In this document: positions 32,075-42,204 of the stretch, one piece after another
Position numbering within the stretch: position 1 is the stretch's first letter
Layout: each line of letters opens with the position of its first letter
Assembly (NCBI GenBank): GCA_001695595.3
Contig: MBPM02000003.1
Location: forward strand, 2,046,001-2,110,000
Length of the DNA stretch: 64,000 nucleotides
Source: Plasmopara viticola
Taxonomy: Eukaryota > Oomycota > Peronosporomycetes > Peronosporales > Peronosporaceae
Direction: 5' to 3'
Notes under the pieces: generated by a model
What the model was told of the DNA's origin: nothing
The model's input: only the letters and a program-made list of their open reading frames with translations
Databases searched by the model: none
Translations under genes and position numbers: made by a program

Positions 32075-32532
32075 TCACGACACGGAAAAAAATGCGCGGA
32101 GCTTGACGAATGGGCACTGCAGTGCCAGCCACGCCATTGATCCGCGGCCACGACTTTTTTCGACAAGCGGCATAGAGATGAAATTTTCAATAAACTTGTA
32201 CTGGGCACTAGGAGCTTTAATTCTTTTTTCTCGGAAGCGGTTAAAAAGACCAGACACCCATGGCTTATTTAACGGCTGTATCCAAACATTCGTTCGTTGG
32301 CGCTCTTTTAACAGCTGCACAGTATCTGAAAGAACGCACAAATAGTACGATTTGAACGAGGTAGATTCGTCCTCATCGACACCGAAGATCGTGGAAGCCG
32401 GAATAAGCACGCGACAATGGAACAAGACCCCTTTTTACTAGCGGTGGCGCCAGATCTGCCATACATAAGCGACTTGAGGTCTAGTGCAGTCTCATCCACA
32501 AACCCGACTTGATGCCATGTCTGCGGTTGCAA
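32075..32532 (-). pseudogene. Possible degenerate DDE-type transposase fragment
   Basis: Two minus-strand frames (32532-32308 and 32425-32075) overlap with a frame change. The first contains QVGFVDETALDLKSLMYGRS, which recalls the second acidic block of Tc1/IS630-type transposases (VDE followed by an R-x-Y-G-like patch). The second frame is basic and Trp/Arg-rich but lacks a recognisable final Asp/Glu motif. It is short and interrupted. The assignment is weak and it may be an unrelated relic. Confidence 0.25.
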
Positions 32533-32738
32533 ACAAGTCAGCGCCCGAAATTTCTAATTAGGTGGCAGCCGCGGTTTTTTGGATTTGCGGCAAACTTCAT
32601 GGTGAATAACGTGACATTCTAGGACGATAAGACTGCATGGAATGTATACAATTCTGCAACCGAGGCACGTCCTTACTGAATCTAAGTATAGCGTTTCAAA
32701 TCTCACCTTACAGGCGAATATCTCGTAGAGACCTTCAC

Positions 32739-32780
32739 TGCCTTCAAGTGATCACAAATCAAATTGCCTTCAAGTGATCA
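32739..32780. promoter_or_regulatory. Direct repeat immediately upstream of the kinase gene
   Basis: TGCCTTCAAGTGATCA occurs at 32739-32754 and again at 32765-32780, ending 16 bp before the ATG at 32796. Because it lies in the expected leader or core promoter, it may be a duplicated regulatory site or a small tandem duplication. Confidence 0.45.
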
Positions 32781-32795
32781 TCCCTTCTTTTCACT

Positions 32796-33839
32796 ATGCT
32801 CGCTTGCGTCGTGAGGAAGTCTCCATTGCCTCTACCAATGGGGCAACGACAGGCAACGACAGATGCGCAACCGACGCAACAGGTTCCCAAGGGCCCATAC
32901 TCGATTCTCAAGGAGCTTGGCTCGGGATTGCACGGTCGTGTGTTTCTAGCCTTGGACGAGTGCTTGCAGCGCGACGTGGCGGTTAAGCTCCCGGCCGTTT
33001 TGACAATCGATGCACTAATGACTGATCGCGTAAACGTCACGGAGCTAGAGTGCCAAGTCGCGGCCATTTTGCACGAATACAATGCGATGCAACGCGTGCA
33101 ACACCCTAATGTGTTGCCAATCGAGCGGTTAGTCCCTGGCAAAAAAGGCGATTATGATTACGTGGCCATGATTACGGAGTATACACCCAATGGTGATCTA
33201 TTTGACCTCTTGGAAAATGCCGGACCACTTTCGGAACCATTGGTGAAAGTATACGCGTGCCAATTATTGCGGGCGTTGGAAGCGTGTCATGCGAATGGTG
33301 TGGTCCACCGAGATGTCAAGCCAGAAAATTTGCTCTTAGATGCCAATTATCAGCTGAAACTCGCAGATTTTGGCGTCGCAGCCATGGCCCCACTAGGTAC
33401 AGATGCAACGGGCGTCTTCCTACGAGACGAGAGTGGGACGGCACTGTATATGGCACCCGAAGTCAAAACGAAAAAGACGTACCGCGGGACTCCTGTCGAT
33501 GTGTGGTCAGCAGGTGTGGTTCTATTTATCTTAATGACGGGTCTACCACCGTTTAACGAAGCACAAAAGGGTGACGTGTGGTACGACAGTCTCTTGCGTG
33601 GTGATTTGCGCTGTTTTTGGGGGTCCCAGCCCGACGAAGTTCGGCAAACAATGACGCCAGGGGCACAAGACCTCATTTCGTTGATGCTGGTGGCTCCTGA
33701 CAAGCGCATTTCAGTTTCAGAGGCATTGCAGCATCCTTGGTTACGAGGGGCAGACTGCGTGGATCCGGCCTTGATTCGCAATGCAGTGTCAACTCACCTT
33801 GACGCGGCTTTGGCTATCAGGAAGATGGAGACGTTATGA
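32796..33839 (+). CDS. Serine/threonine protein kinase (CAMK-like)
   Basis: An intronless gene of 347 residues, nearly all kinase domain. Visible elements are the Gly-rich loop LGSGLHGRVFLA (41-52), VAVK with Lys64, HRDVKPEN (171-178, catalytic Asp173), DFG (191-193), and APE (220-222) followed by DVWSAGVVLFILMTGLPPF, as in CAMK/SNF1-type kinases. All catalytic residues are present. The activation segment is long and contains DESGTALYMAPEV. There is no C-terminal calmodulin or other domain; the protein ends about 30 residues after the PWL motif of subdomain XI. A second in-frame ATG at residue 15 is an alternative start. Confidence 0.92.
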   Translation: MLACVVRKSPLPLPMGQRQATTDAQPTQQVPKGPYSILKELGSGLHGRVFLALDECLQRDVAVKLPAVLTIDALMTDRVNVTELECQVAAILHEYNAMQRVQHPNVLPIERLVPGKKGDYDYVAMITEYTPNGDLFDLLENAGPLSEPLVKVYACQLLRALEACHANGVVHRDVKPENLLLDANYQLKLADFGVAAMAPLGTDATGVFLRDESGTALYMAPEVKTKKTYRGTPVDVWSAGVVLFILMTGLPPFNEAQKGDVWYDSLLRGDLRCFWGSQPDEVRQTMTPGAQDLISLMLVAPDKRISVSEALQHPWLRGADCVDPALIRNAVSTHLDAALAIRKMETL

Positions 33840-34156
33840 GTCGCGCGCGTTATTGGAATAACTCATTTATTTAACAGTGTAGAATGAAGAAATTGCCGTG
33901 TTTAAAGAAATCGATTAGTAACCAAAGTACTTAAGTCAAATTGAAGTATAAAAAAAAGTCAAAGAAGATTCATCAAGTACCAATACTGGCCTTGCCAGCT
34001 AAAACCTTTTGGTCTTGAGTCAGTTTAGCCAAGGCTCGGGCGTAAAAGATAGATGTCGTCATTTCCAGTATCTACCTATCCACCCACCCGCCTTGACCAG
34101 CATTTAGTCGACAAGCCTCTGTCACTTTGTCACTTACCCAAACCGTAAATCAAACG

Positions 34157-34320
34157 TCACCCTCGCACCTTGTCGATGTATGGTTGGCCACGGCTAATCT
34201 TATCCTTCGCCTGCGCCCAGGACTCCTCCACGTGTGTCGTCTTCTCAGCCAAACGCGCTTCCACCTTAAAAGATACGGCCTTACTTCTATGCAAAACTTG
34301 TAGCTTCGTGGCCACAAACT
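34157..34320 (-). other. Possible exon or gene relic
   Basis: A 54-codon open frame without ATG encodes an Ala/Lys/Glu-rich helical segment containing EARLAEKTTHVEESWAQAK and ends GQPYIDKVRG. Codon choice is GC-richer than the surroundings, as in real genes here. Candidate splice signals (TTTTAAG before, GACAAG/GTGCGA at the end) exist, but I could not assemble a convincing gene. Confidence 0.25.
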
Positions 34321-36590
34321 AGTTCAGTAGCTTCCGCGTAATCAATTCAAATGTTTACTCTCTTTTAATTGATTTTTGCACAGATGTAGCAGAAGAGTCT
34401 GATCACGCCCGAAAATCGCTCCAGAGAAACTTAAAGCTCGTCCTTCTCCTCGCACTTTTAGGTAAGCTGGATATCTGTATCAGATATGTGATCGGAGAGC
34501 ATAAGGATCGTCCAATTAGCACCATTTTTACTCCTATCTGAACATTTGAATAGCTTCATACAGAAGCGATTCGTAGCTTAATTGTCAGAATCCTTTCTCG
34601 GCAATTGAAAGGAGCATTGAATTGGAGGAGGTCGCGTCAAACATAGTTTAACAGCTTATATCGGTCGGTATTATTGCAACTCGAGCATTCTCATCCCGCG
34701 CCAAGTATATGCTGACAAGGTACCCGATATCCGACCTCGCGATAAACTATACGATCCCTCTAAACAATTTGCTGATTGCTGATTGCCGATACCCGTAACT
34801 CTCGCAACAGCCCTCACACTGCATTATAACGCCCCATTCTGCGTCTAGTCTACAAGTACTTGCGTCTCACCGAGTTAATACTGGCAGTTCTCCACTTAAC
34901 TTCATCGAAATTTTAACATCACTGTATATTCCTCTCGCAAAAGCAGGCATCAATTCATATTACTTCACTGATCTGAAGCATTTTCCTTTTTATTTCGTAA
35001 GAGAGTCGTCTGCAAATGATGCTCGAAGCTTTCAGACTTTCGTTCGATAAGATCCATTTATATGGTACACGTTTTATCCAGGGTAAAATGGCATTTTTCG
35101 TAGTCCACACTTAAACAAAGCTCCTCCATTCTTTCATTTCTCTATGATGACCAGTCCAGCGTGGACGTTGCCCACTCACACCTCATAGGACCAAATTCGG
35201 GAACCCCAGTTCTCCTTCTTTTGACACTTACCAAGAAGGCTCACAGTTCTTATTGATTCTGTCGATCCATGCCGGCAGATCGTAACCTCCAATCAACTAG
35301 TTACTTGCGATAGACACGGCCATGGCTCGTACGGACTCCAGATCTCACATAAGTTACAACAGCATTTCAAAATTAAGCGATTTACTAACATTGCTGAAAC
35401 CGATGATGCGGTCGACTTTCTCACCTTCCCAAGCTTGCTTGCTATAGGCTATACAGATCACATCGTCCACTCTACATTATAAAGAAGTGATTTAGACTTC
35501 GCAATTCGATCTACTTTGAGATTTTAGACTTTTAATTTCCGGTCCCAGCTGTCTTCGGGCACCTGTGTTTCCTCGAATTCTACTTTACCATCATTGTCAG
35601 TACTAATGTTTATAATGACCTGACGAGAGTGAAGCATCGACCCGGAAAAATAAATTTGATCACAAATAATATGGATGACCGGATCAGGCGCTTGAAGTAA
35701 TTAGTATACGATTAAATCGTGAAGATCAACGGTAACATGCAGTTACTAGTGGACTCAAAGATTGACTTGCGCTGGAATTATAAGCGTACTCTTAATCAAG
35801 AGGACCCTAATGATAGCGATAACGATATCGTCTAGCTTCGCCACCGTGGTAAGTCGAGCGCAGAAGAAGTTTTATTCTGATGGCTTAAAAGCTCTCATGG
35901 AAGCCTTGTCGAAATGTTGTCCGGTAAAGACCGAAGGTTTTGTCTAGACCATCCACCTAAATATTCGCAAGTTTGTTTGCAGATAGCGATGACTTGAAGG
36001 ACGCTGAAGTAAGTAAGTCGCTTGAGATGAGCTATAATAAAGGTATCGCCGACAATACACGCGTGACTAGCGATACTTCACTCAAACGTGTTCGGCTGCA
36101 GCTTTGTATGGAAGCCTGCTTTACTGTGTTAGGCGGCTGCGCGTTCAAATAGGGGTCCTGCCATCGCAGTGGGGGATTTATTCCAGACATGGACGCAGCG
36201 CATTTCGCCGTTATTCCACTTGCTATCACAAACTTCTACGTACAGCCTGCCGACTGTATGCTTGGCACGCAGCTTTCACGATACACCAGCTAGTCGATAG
36301 AGTTATCTTTAGCTATTCGTTTCCGGTTTTAGAGCCGAATTAATGCACACCATGATACGGAAGCGCTTTGTATGACACAACATTGTCGTCTCGCGCAACA
36401 TGGATCGTTGTGGGCTCATATTGGTTCGTAACCCCAAAGAAAATGCCCACAAGGCTCACTTTGGCCGGTCAAACCATTTCTCTTAAATCAGTTTTGTTAT
36501 GTTCAGCGACGGTGTTGACGCTGTCGCGCTTGAAATCGAATTTGTCACTGATAGTGCCGAGGCAGCTCTGCTTGTAAACTGAAACAAAAA

Positions 36591-36685
36591 AAGATTGACT
36601 CATTGGTTGTTCGAACGGGTATAACAAAGCAATTTGTCGCTGATAGTTTTGGTATACTCATTCGAACAACCAATGAGTCAATCTT
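36591..36685. repeat. Perfect inverted repeat with 25-bp arms (MITE-like)
   Basis: Arms at 36591-36615 and 36661-36685 are exact inverted copies. Pairing continues inward imperfectly (GTATAAC against GTATACC) and weakly outward through A/C-rich sequence. The spacer is 45 nt. The segment AATTTGTCGCTGATAG in the spacer also occurs about 95 bp upstream as AATTTGTCACTGATAG, suggesting local duplication with inversion or insertion. Confidence 0.75.
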
Positions 36686-39600
36686 CTTTCTGGATGCACA
36701 GAATCTGTCTCGGATGCTTTTTCTGTTTTCTGTATTTTGCCCAAATTGCCAAGTCTCACTCTTCAAAATTTTGTCATTAAGTACTCACGTGCGTAAGTGG
36801 GATTGATATCAGTAACACCTTAAAAATACACCACCAGTAATTTGTAGTTATGCAATAATGGGTTTGTTAGTGGCGTGCTAAAAGTCTGCTTAAAGCTAAT
36901 CATGTCGTTTGGAGAGGCTGTCCTCAAAGTTTTATATTACACTAAGAATAGAAAACTTCGAATATTTTTCTCAGCTGCCAGAGACCGTAACGTTTCTCCA
37001 TAAGCTGTGTAAGTTTCAGGGACCGACGCTCATAGCTTATTACAAATGTGATATCAAAGATTAATGGTTGGCAGAAAAGGAACGATCGGCTGGATGATCG
37101 GCGCTACAACAAGCTCACCTGGTAATGTCGTTTAAATGTGTGGTCATGAAGTAGTTCGATATGCATGTACACCAATTTCATGGGAAACAAAAGTGAACTT
37201 TGACGGTCAAATCGGTGATACTATCTAATTTAATGACCTCAAGTGCTTTAAAAGCCCGATCGTAGAGCACAATTGTATACGCGATCCAATCGACCACGAA
37301 GATATTTTCAACGTAGAAGGACTATGAATTCAGCAGGGCGTAATGTCGGGGGTGGTCGAATTAAGTCTACAATTTCACGTGTCTCTGCTATAGGAGAAGC
37401 TTTATGATCACCGGCTGGTCCACAATGGTCATATATGGCGAGCATAGGATGGAAAAAATCGGCTTGAGCATTTTAATTATGTATTTAGGACTGCGCAAGT
37501 GGCATACGACAAAGCTGTGTATTTTGAGCCCGTACGCTGTATCTAAAGAGAGTTCGTTGTAAAATGGCGATTTTTGTGCTACACAGGTAGCCGATGTTAG
37601 ATGTGTGTTTGAGCCGCAGGTACACCGTATGCTACGTACCTAGAGACTTGCCGACCCGAAGGTCTTAGCTTGGCCCGACAACGTGATGTTTTCTGTCTCG
37701 ACCCCAACTGCTATTAGGGGCACTCAGGTATTTAAAAGAGATGGAAACCTAAATTACATACACTGTAATCAATATTACCGGCCACGTACCGTCTTAAGAT
37801 TTTTACACGGCGCAACTCTTCCGTCTTACGTCCTACCGAGTCGGAATCAACCAACCGAGCCAATATTATCACGAATAGCTCCGCCAACGGGTACAAACGT
37901 ATTCCCTAGTTCGTTAAACGATAGGCGCGAGAAAAAAATTAAGTAGAGTCTCGAGAGTGTTTGCGACAGTCACTTCGTTGGAGAACCTGATATGCAGATT
38001 TTGCGCGATCACTATTTGTGTAGGCCCATCTGCCAACTCTTTGGGAACCTTTGGACTCTTGATGGCTTCACACTTCGAGGCAGGGATACCCGACGGTTTG
38101 GCTTGTAATAAACAACGAATATTTAAGTGCTAAAGTCATTGACAGGTTGCCACAAGGGTTGTTGTTTACTCTAAGGTTTTGCTACCATCTGGGTTGCCAG
38201 CTGATCGCGGCATCGATGTATATTGTATCATAGCAGACATTCAAGCTGCAAAGAAAGAACCTACTTGGTTCTTTCCTTTTTTTTACTGTCAGTCCTGCAA
38301 AGCTTGACGACAGTCCGCCACGTCGTTTTCATTAAAACCTCCAATTTCTTCATAGCCGCGTCGAAGCGGCGCTTTTGAAAGAGATCAAGACCTGTCGGCG
38401 ATCTAGATCAAAGACCATTTTCAATGATTTTTGGTGGACTTGCTGTGAATCCCACTCATCTTAACAATCACATAAACGATAAAGCGATCAAAGCTCGTGG
38501 GAGTACATGAAGCTTGTCGTGCTTATTTAAAGCCGAACGCAATGTGCCAGCACAGCGTACAGCTTCGTCAAGTCAACTTTTGAGGTGTCCACTCCGAGTA
38601 TAAGAGCGACGACCAGGGCCTTCTTTGAGCAAGCCGAGTGGTATGTATGCCAACGAACACCCCACTTCTCTATCGCTGGAATTAAAAATGATAAATCTTT
38701 AATTGTAGAGTAGTAAGGTGTTTGACGCCTGTGAAATGTGTCTATGACGCATAGCCACACGCACAGCGGGTCGTTGTAATTCAGTGCTTCAAGTGAATCG
38801 GCAGTTGATGTAATGCTTTAGATGTATTTTCGAAGGTTCATGAATAATTTGACCAAAAGCTTAGTAGATCTGATTTTATTTCTAGATCTGCTTGGTGCAG
38901 TCATCTCGCTCGAATCATTATGATCTGCCTGCTTGAAAATAAATAACCTAGTGATTCGTCGTGGCTAAATCATCAAACCTTTCTTTCCAAACAACTGCGA
39001 ATGAACGAGAGAAGTATTGCATGGCGTAAATTAATTATCTTCGCGGGATTCAATTGGACATGCAGCTACGATCCACGTGCTAGATTGGCTGAGATCTCTT
39101 CATTAAATCAGCTGTGATTTAACTAAGTACGAGGTCAGGATGTCTGATTGCATGTGCCATTTTGTAGTAAGGTAAGGCTACACCACAGATTTTTAGTCTC
39201 TTAACTGGATCGGATGATTCGATATACAAGGACAATTTCTCCTCGTACTACACAAATAGAAGGTGCCAAAGCCAAAAGGTTCGGTTATCTACACAAGCAC
39301 TGTATGCTATATAGAAAAGAAGCGCCGATCGCGCGGGGATTAGCGTGGCTAGACGACCTAGTTCTCCTCGATCAACTGTCTCTTCTACTGGAAGCAGTCA
39401 GGCTGCAAAGGGATTGAGGCCTGGACAATGCTTACATATGATATGTAGCCAAGCTGAGCGATTACGTACTCGGCGTGCCATCTAAGAACTTCCACACAAA
39501 CAACTAAGCGTACTAAAGGCCGTCCTTTTGCCATTGAAAAAAGCACAATATGATTACGAAAGCGTAAACAGTCTCAACCCATCGGTGAATCCGCCAACCT

Positions 39601-39869
39601 ATTGGTCTGGATGCAGAACCAAATTCGAGTTTGTATGATAGGAATTTGTTTTATCTTAACGTGGTACACCTCTTGTAAATAGTTTGTACTGGATTTTCTG
39701 GTAGAAAAGGGTATGCGGAATCATATCGCCTCATAATAATTGATCTGTACTTTATTCTTACACCAACTCACCCCTTAGCTATATACCCTGGTCTACTGGT
39801 CGCCTGGGCCTTGTGGGAGATACGCATACTAAACAACACAGCGGCGCCAGTGACTGATCACTGGCAAGT

Positions 39870-40512
39870 CTACGCAGTGCTAGTACAAGCTGTCGAGCCC
39901 GTCTGTATCATCCGTCGCAACTTCTTGATCGTTGGAGACGATTGACCTTGCATAATGCCCCCAAATGGCGTCCTAAACTTCTTACTGGGCCCCGCACGGC
40001 CACGCGTGGTCTTGAGCGTGTGAATCTGTAGCTTGAGTGCCTCTAGCTCTTCTGTCTGCGAGATCTCGCTCGAGTAATCAAAGAACTTGACATTCTCCTT
40101 CCAATTCATCCGACGCCATAAGTGCAAGGAATTGGCCCATTCCTTCATCAAATCATTCGTCGGGGCCGCAAATTCCGTCACGCAGGGATCACCGAGTTTC
40201 ATGCGGCGACCTTCCACTCGAATGACTTCGGCAGTCGAGACGGAAAAGCGATACGGCAATTTCCCAGGCACCGTCCTCTCGACACGGACTTTGGTCACGT
40301 GCCCCGCCATTTCCAGCTCGCCGACGATCAAGCCTCCTTTCTCGGTAAAAAACTTGACGACGCCGTCCTCAAACACACAAAAGAGCACTTGCTGCAAGCA
40401 ACATACACGTTAGTAGAGAGCCCGAACGACAGGAAACCCCCAGAGCCATGGGCTGTACCGGTGTCGCGTACGTCCCGCGGCCACACTTGACAAGAAAGCC
40501 CTCTCGGTACAT
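39870..40512 (-). CDS. PH-domain protein, two exons
   Basis: Exons are 40512-40459 and 40391-39870 (576 nt, 191 residues), with a 67-nt intron (GTACAG donor, TACTAAC branch-like site, TTGCAG acceptor). Exon 1 supplies the start MYREGFLVKCG, the usual first strand of a pleckstrin-homology domain. Exon 2 continues with QVLFCVFEDGVVKFF and ends the fold with the helix NDLMKEWANSLHLWRRM, which has the conserved Trp. A basic C-terminal tail (about 135-191) follows, with a short predicted helix. The likely role is phosphoinositide or protein binding at membranes. Specificity cannot be read. It is divergent from the PEX11 gene, with 371 bp between the start codons. Confidence 0.8.
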
Positions 40513-40883
40513 GCTGCTTTGAGATTTGGCGCGTCTCGACGACCCTATCGAAATAAAGTCTGGCCGTCTTTACGTCCGGAAGCGTGCGTTTCAATCAGGT
40601 GGTTGGTGAATACTCGCGCTGTCCACGAACAAATATGGGTCTGAGTGGGCACTCACGGCCTTGTATTGGGGTTGTGCTTGGTCCTTTAAAGGAGGTAGCT
40701 CGTGCTCGAAAGACAGTTTCGATATGCTTACTTACTGTATTCGACATCCTTAAGGCCAGTTTTGCCATCCTCCATTGCAATTTCTCTACCCTCCAGCTGG
40801 CTGTGTAATGCCCTCCCTTAAGTACGTTCGTCGCCGTATCTTCTTCTTGTCACGTTTAGTAAAGCGTCGTTCCTTCGATTTGA
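40513..40883. promoter_or_regulatory. Shared divergent promoter region, PH-domain gene and PEX11
   Basis: 371 bp between two head-to-head start codons. No clear initiator consensus is found on either strand. It must contain both promoters. Confidence 0.45.
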
Positions 40884-41956
40884 ATGCCCACCGCCGACAA
40901 GAGACTCACGCTGTTGGATGTGGACAAGTTGGCACGAGTTAGCAGTAGCACACTTGGTGCGGATAAGCTGTACAAGACGATAGGCTATGGACTGGGCGCG
41001 ATCAGTCACGGGATGGCGCAGACGACGCCGCAAGTAACCGAGACGGCCAAGGGACTCCAAGCGCTTGCCGCTCACATTGCCATGGCGCGCTATGTCATTC
41101 GCTTGACAGGTGGATTCGAATCCTATGCAGCATGGAAAAACGACTCGTGGTGCTACGGGGACGACAGTGACCACGTCAAGCGCATTGTGCGGCTTCAGGC
41201 GCTATCGATGATGGTTTACTACCCCCTCGACCACATGGCGTACATTGGCTTTGTGTGCGTGGACGCTACTAGAATGAAAAGGAACGCTGGCGGCAATGGC
41301 GGTGCTGATAAACTCGTGGTGAATGGCGTGAATGTTGCTATAGTGCACCGAGATTATTGCATATTGACGCGATGAAAGTGTCGCGGCAATCATGTCAAGC
41401 GTGGGGAATCTACATTCTTCTCGATATCTATGTCAATGCTCTCCGGTACGGCAAGTGGGTGTGTGATGCGACTATGCACTGATTGCACTTGTTGGCAGGA
41501 TTTCTGCGTTGTTTGGCAAGGAGAAACAGATTTTGGAGCAAAGGGACCTTGCTGACGAGGAGGTACTCAATTTGTTGTGGCGGATCTAATGGTGCCTCCA
41601 ATCTGCTCTATGTCATTTTGTTCCGATAGCGTGCCACCAAGCTTGTCGATCTTCAAACTCGGTAAGACTCCATGTTTGGTGCTGTCTTTATTGTTAAGCT
41701 CACTTGCTTCGTATCTGTAGTCGCCGTGAGCTTTATTACGTGCAGCTTCGAAATGTCTTTAATGCTGGGCCTTGCCTCCATTGGTCTCTCAAAAAGGGAG
41801 CTCTGTCAGGTACGCAAATCGATTTAAAGATTAGCTATCGGAGATTTACCGAGCTTGACGGTTGGGTTTTGATTGTGGCTAGAGCACGTAGTGAGTTTCT
41901 TTTGTGCTGCGGAAGCCGTCGTTGGCCTATGGCGCTCTTGGGTGAACACAAAGTAA
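40884..41956 (+). CDS. PEX11: Peroxisomal biogenesis factor 11 (PEX11), six exons
   Basis: I model exons 40884-41254, 41344-41445, 41499-41562, 41630-41661, 41721-41809 and 41883-41956 (732 nt, 243 residues, the family's usual size). The introns are 89, 53, 67, 59 and 73 nt, with donors GTGCGT, GTACGG, GTACTC, GTAAGA and GTACGC. Family features in order: N-terminal DVDKLARVSSSTLGADKLYK; an amphipathic YVIRLTGGFESY region; after intron 1 a VSRQSCQAWGIYILLDIY segment; a charged linker; LHWSLKKGALS; and the terminal FFCAAEAVVGLWRSW helix. PEX11 tubulates peroxisomal membrane during division. The unspliced frame would end in unrelated residues after 41254. The gene converges with V-ATPase subunit H, 248 bp apart. 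Confidence 0.88.
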
Positions 41957-42204
41957 TGACTGTTGCATGATCATCCTAGTGCTTTTGATCTGACACCTAC
42001 TAATAAAAGAGGAGTGATACTTTACTATGCTCCAGTAAATTACAGTCATAGAAGAACTCATGCCATTTAATAGTAAAATGTATATGTTGCATGCCGGCAA
42101 AAGTGTTGCAAAGGAATGTCATCCACTTGATACACGACGGGTTTTAATGAATGGTCAAAGTGTGTGGTGTTGTCTGTATCTGTGTGCAAGTGATGCATTG
42201 CGGT

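Larger units (their letters stand above)
31408..32795. other. Intergenic with hairpin and possible transposase relic
   Basis: Contains a perfect 19-bp-arm hairpin (31658-31702), a decayed minus-strand open frame (32075-32532) and a direct repeat just before the kinase gene (32739-32780). No other gene is supported. Confidence 0.5.
33840..39869. other. Gene desert
   Basis: Six kilobases of mostly AT-rich sequence with scattered relics: a coding-like minus-strand open frame at 34157-34320, a palindromic element at 36591-36685 and a small hairpin near 38250-38280 (GAAAGAACC-TACTT-GGTTCTTTC). None of the larger open frames shows recognisable motifs. Sequence around 35760-36340 looks like decayed coding DNA of unknown origin. 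Confidence 0.55.

Noticed and set aside
34431..34454. Minus-strand reading CEEKDEL followed by a stop, resembling an ER-retention tail
   Set aside because: No exon leads into it in frame without inventing an acceptor, and nothing upstream looks like a lumenal ER protein. Probably chance.
38250..38285. Hairpin followed by a T-run (GAAAGAACC...GGTTCTTTC, then T8), resembling a bacterial terminator
   Set aside because: This is eukaryotic sequence far from any supported gene, and such short stems followed by T-runs occur by chance in AT-rich DNA.
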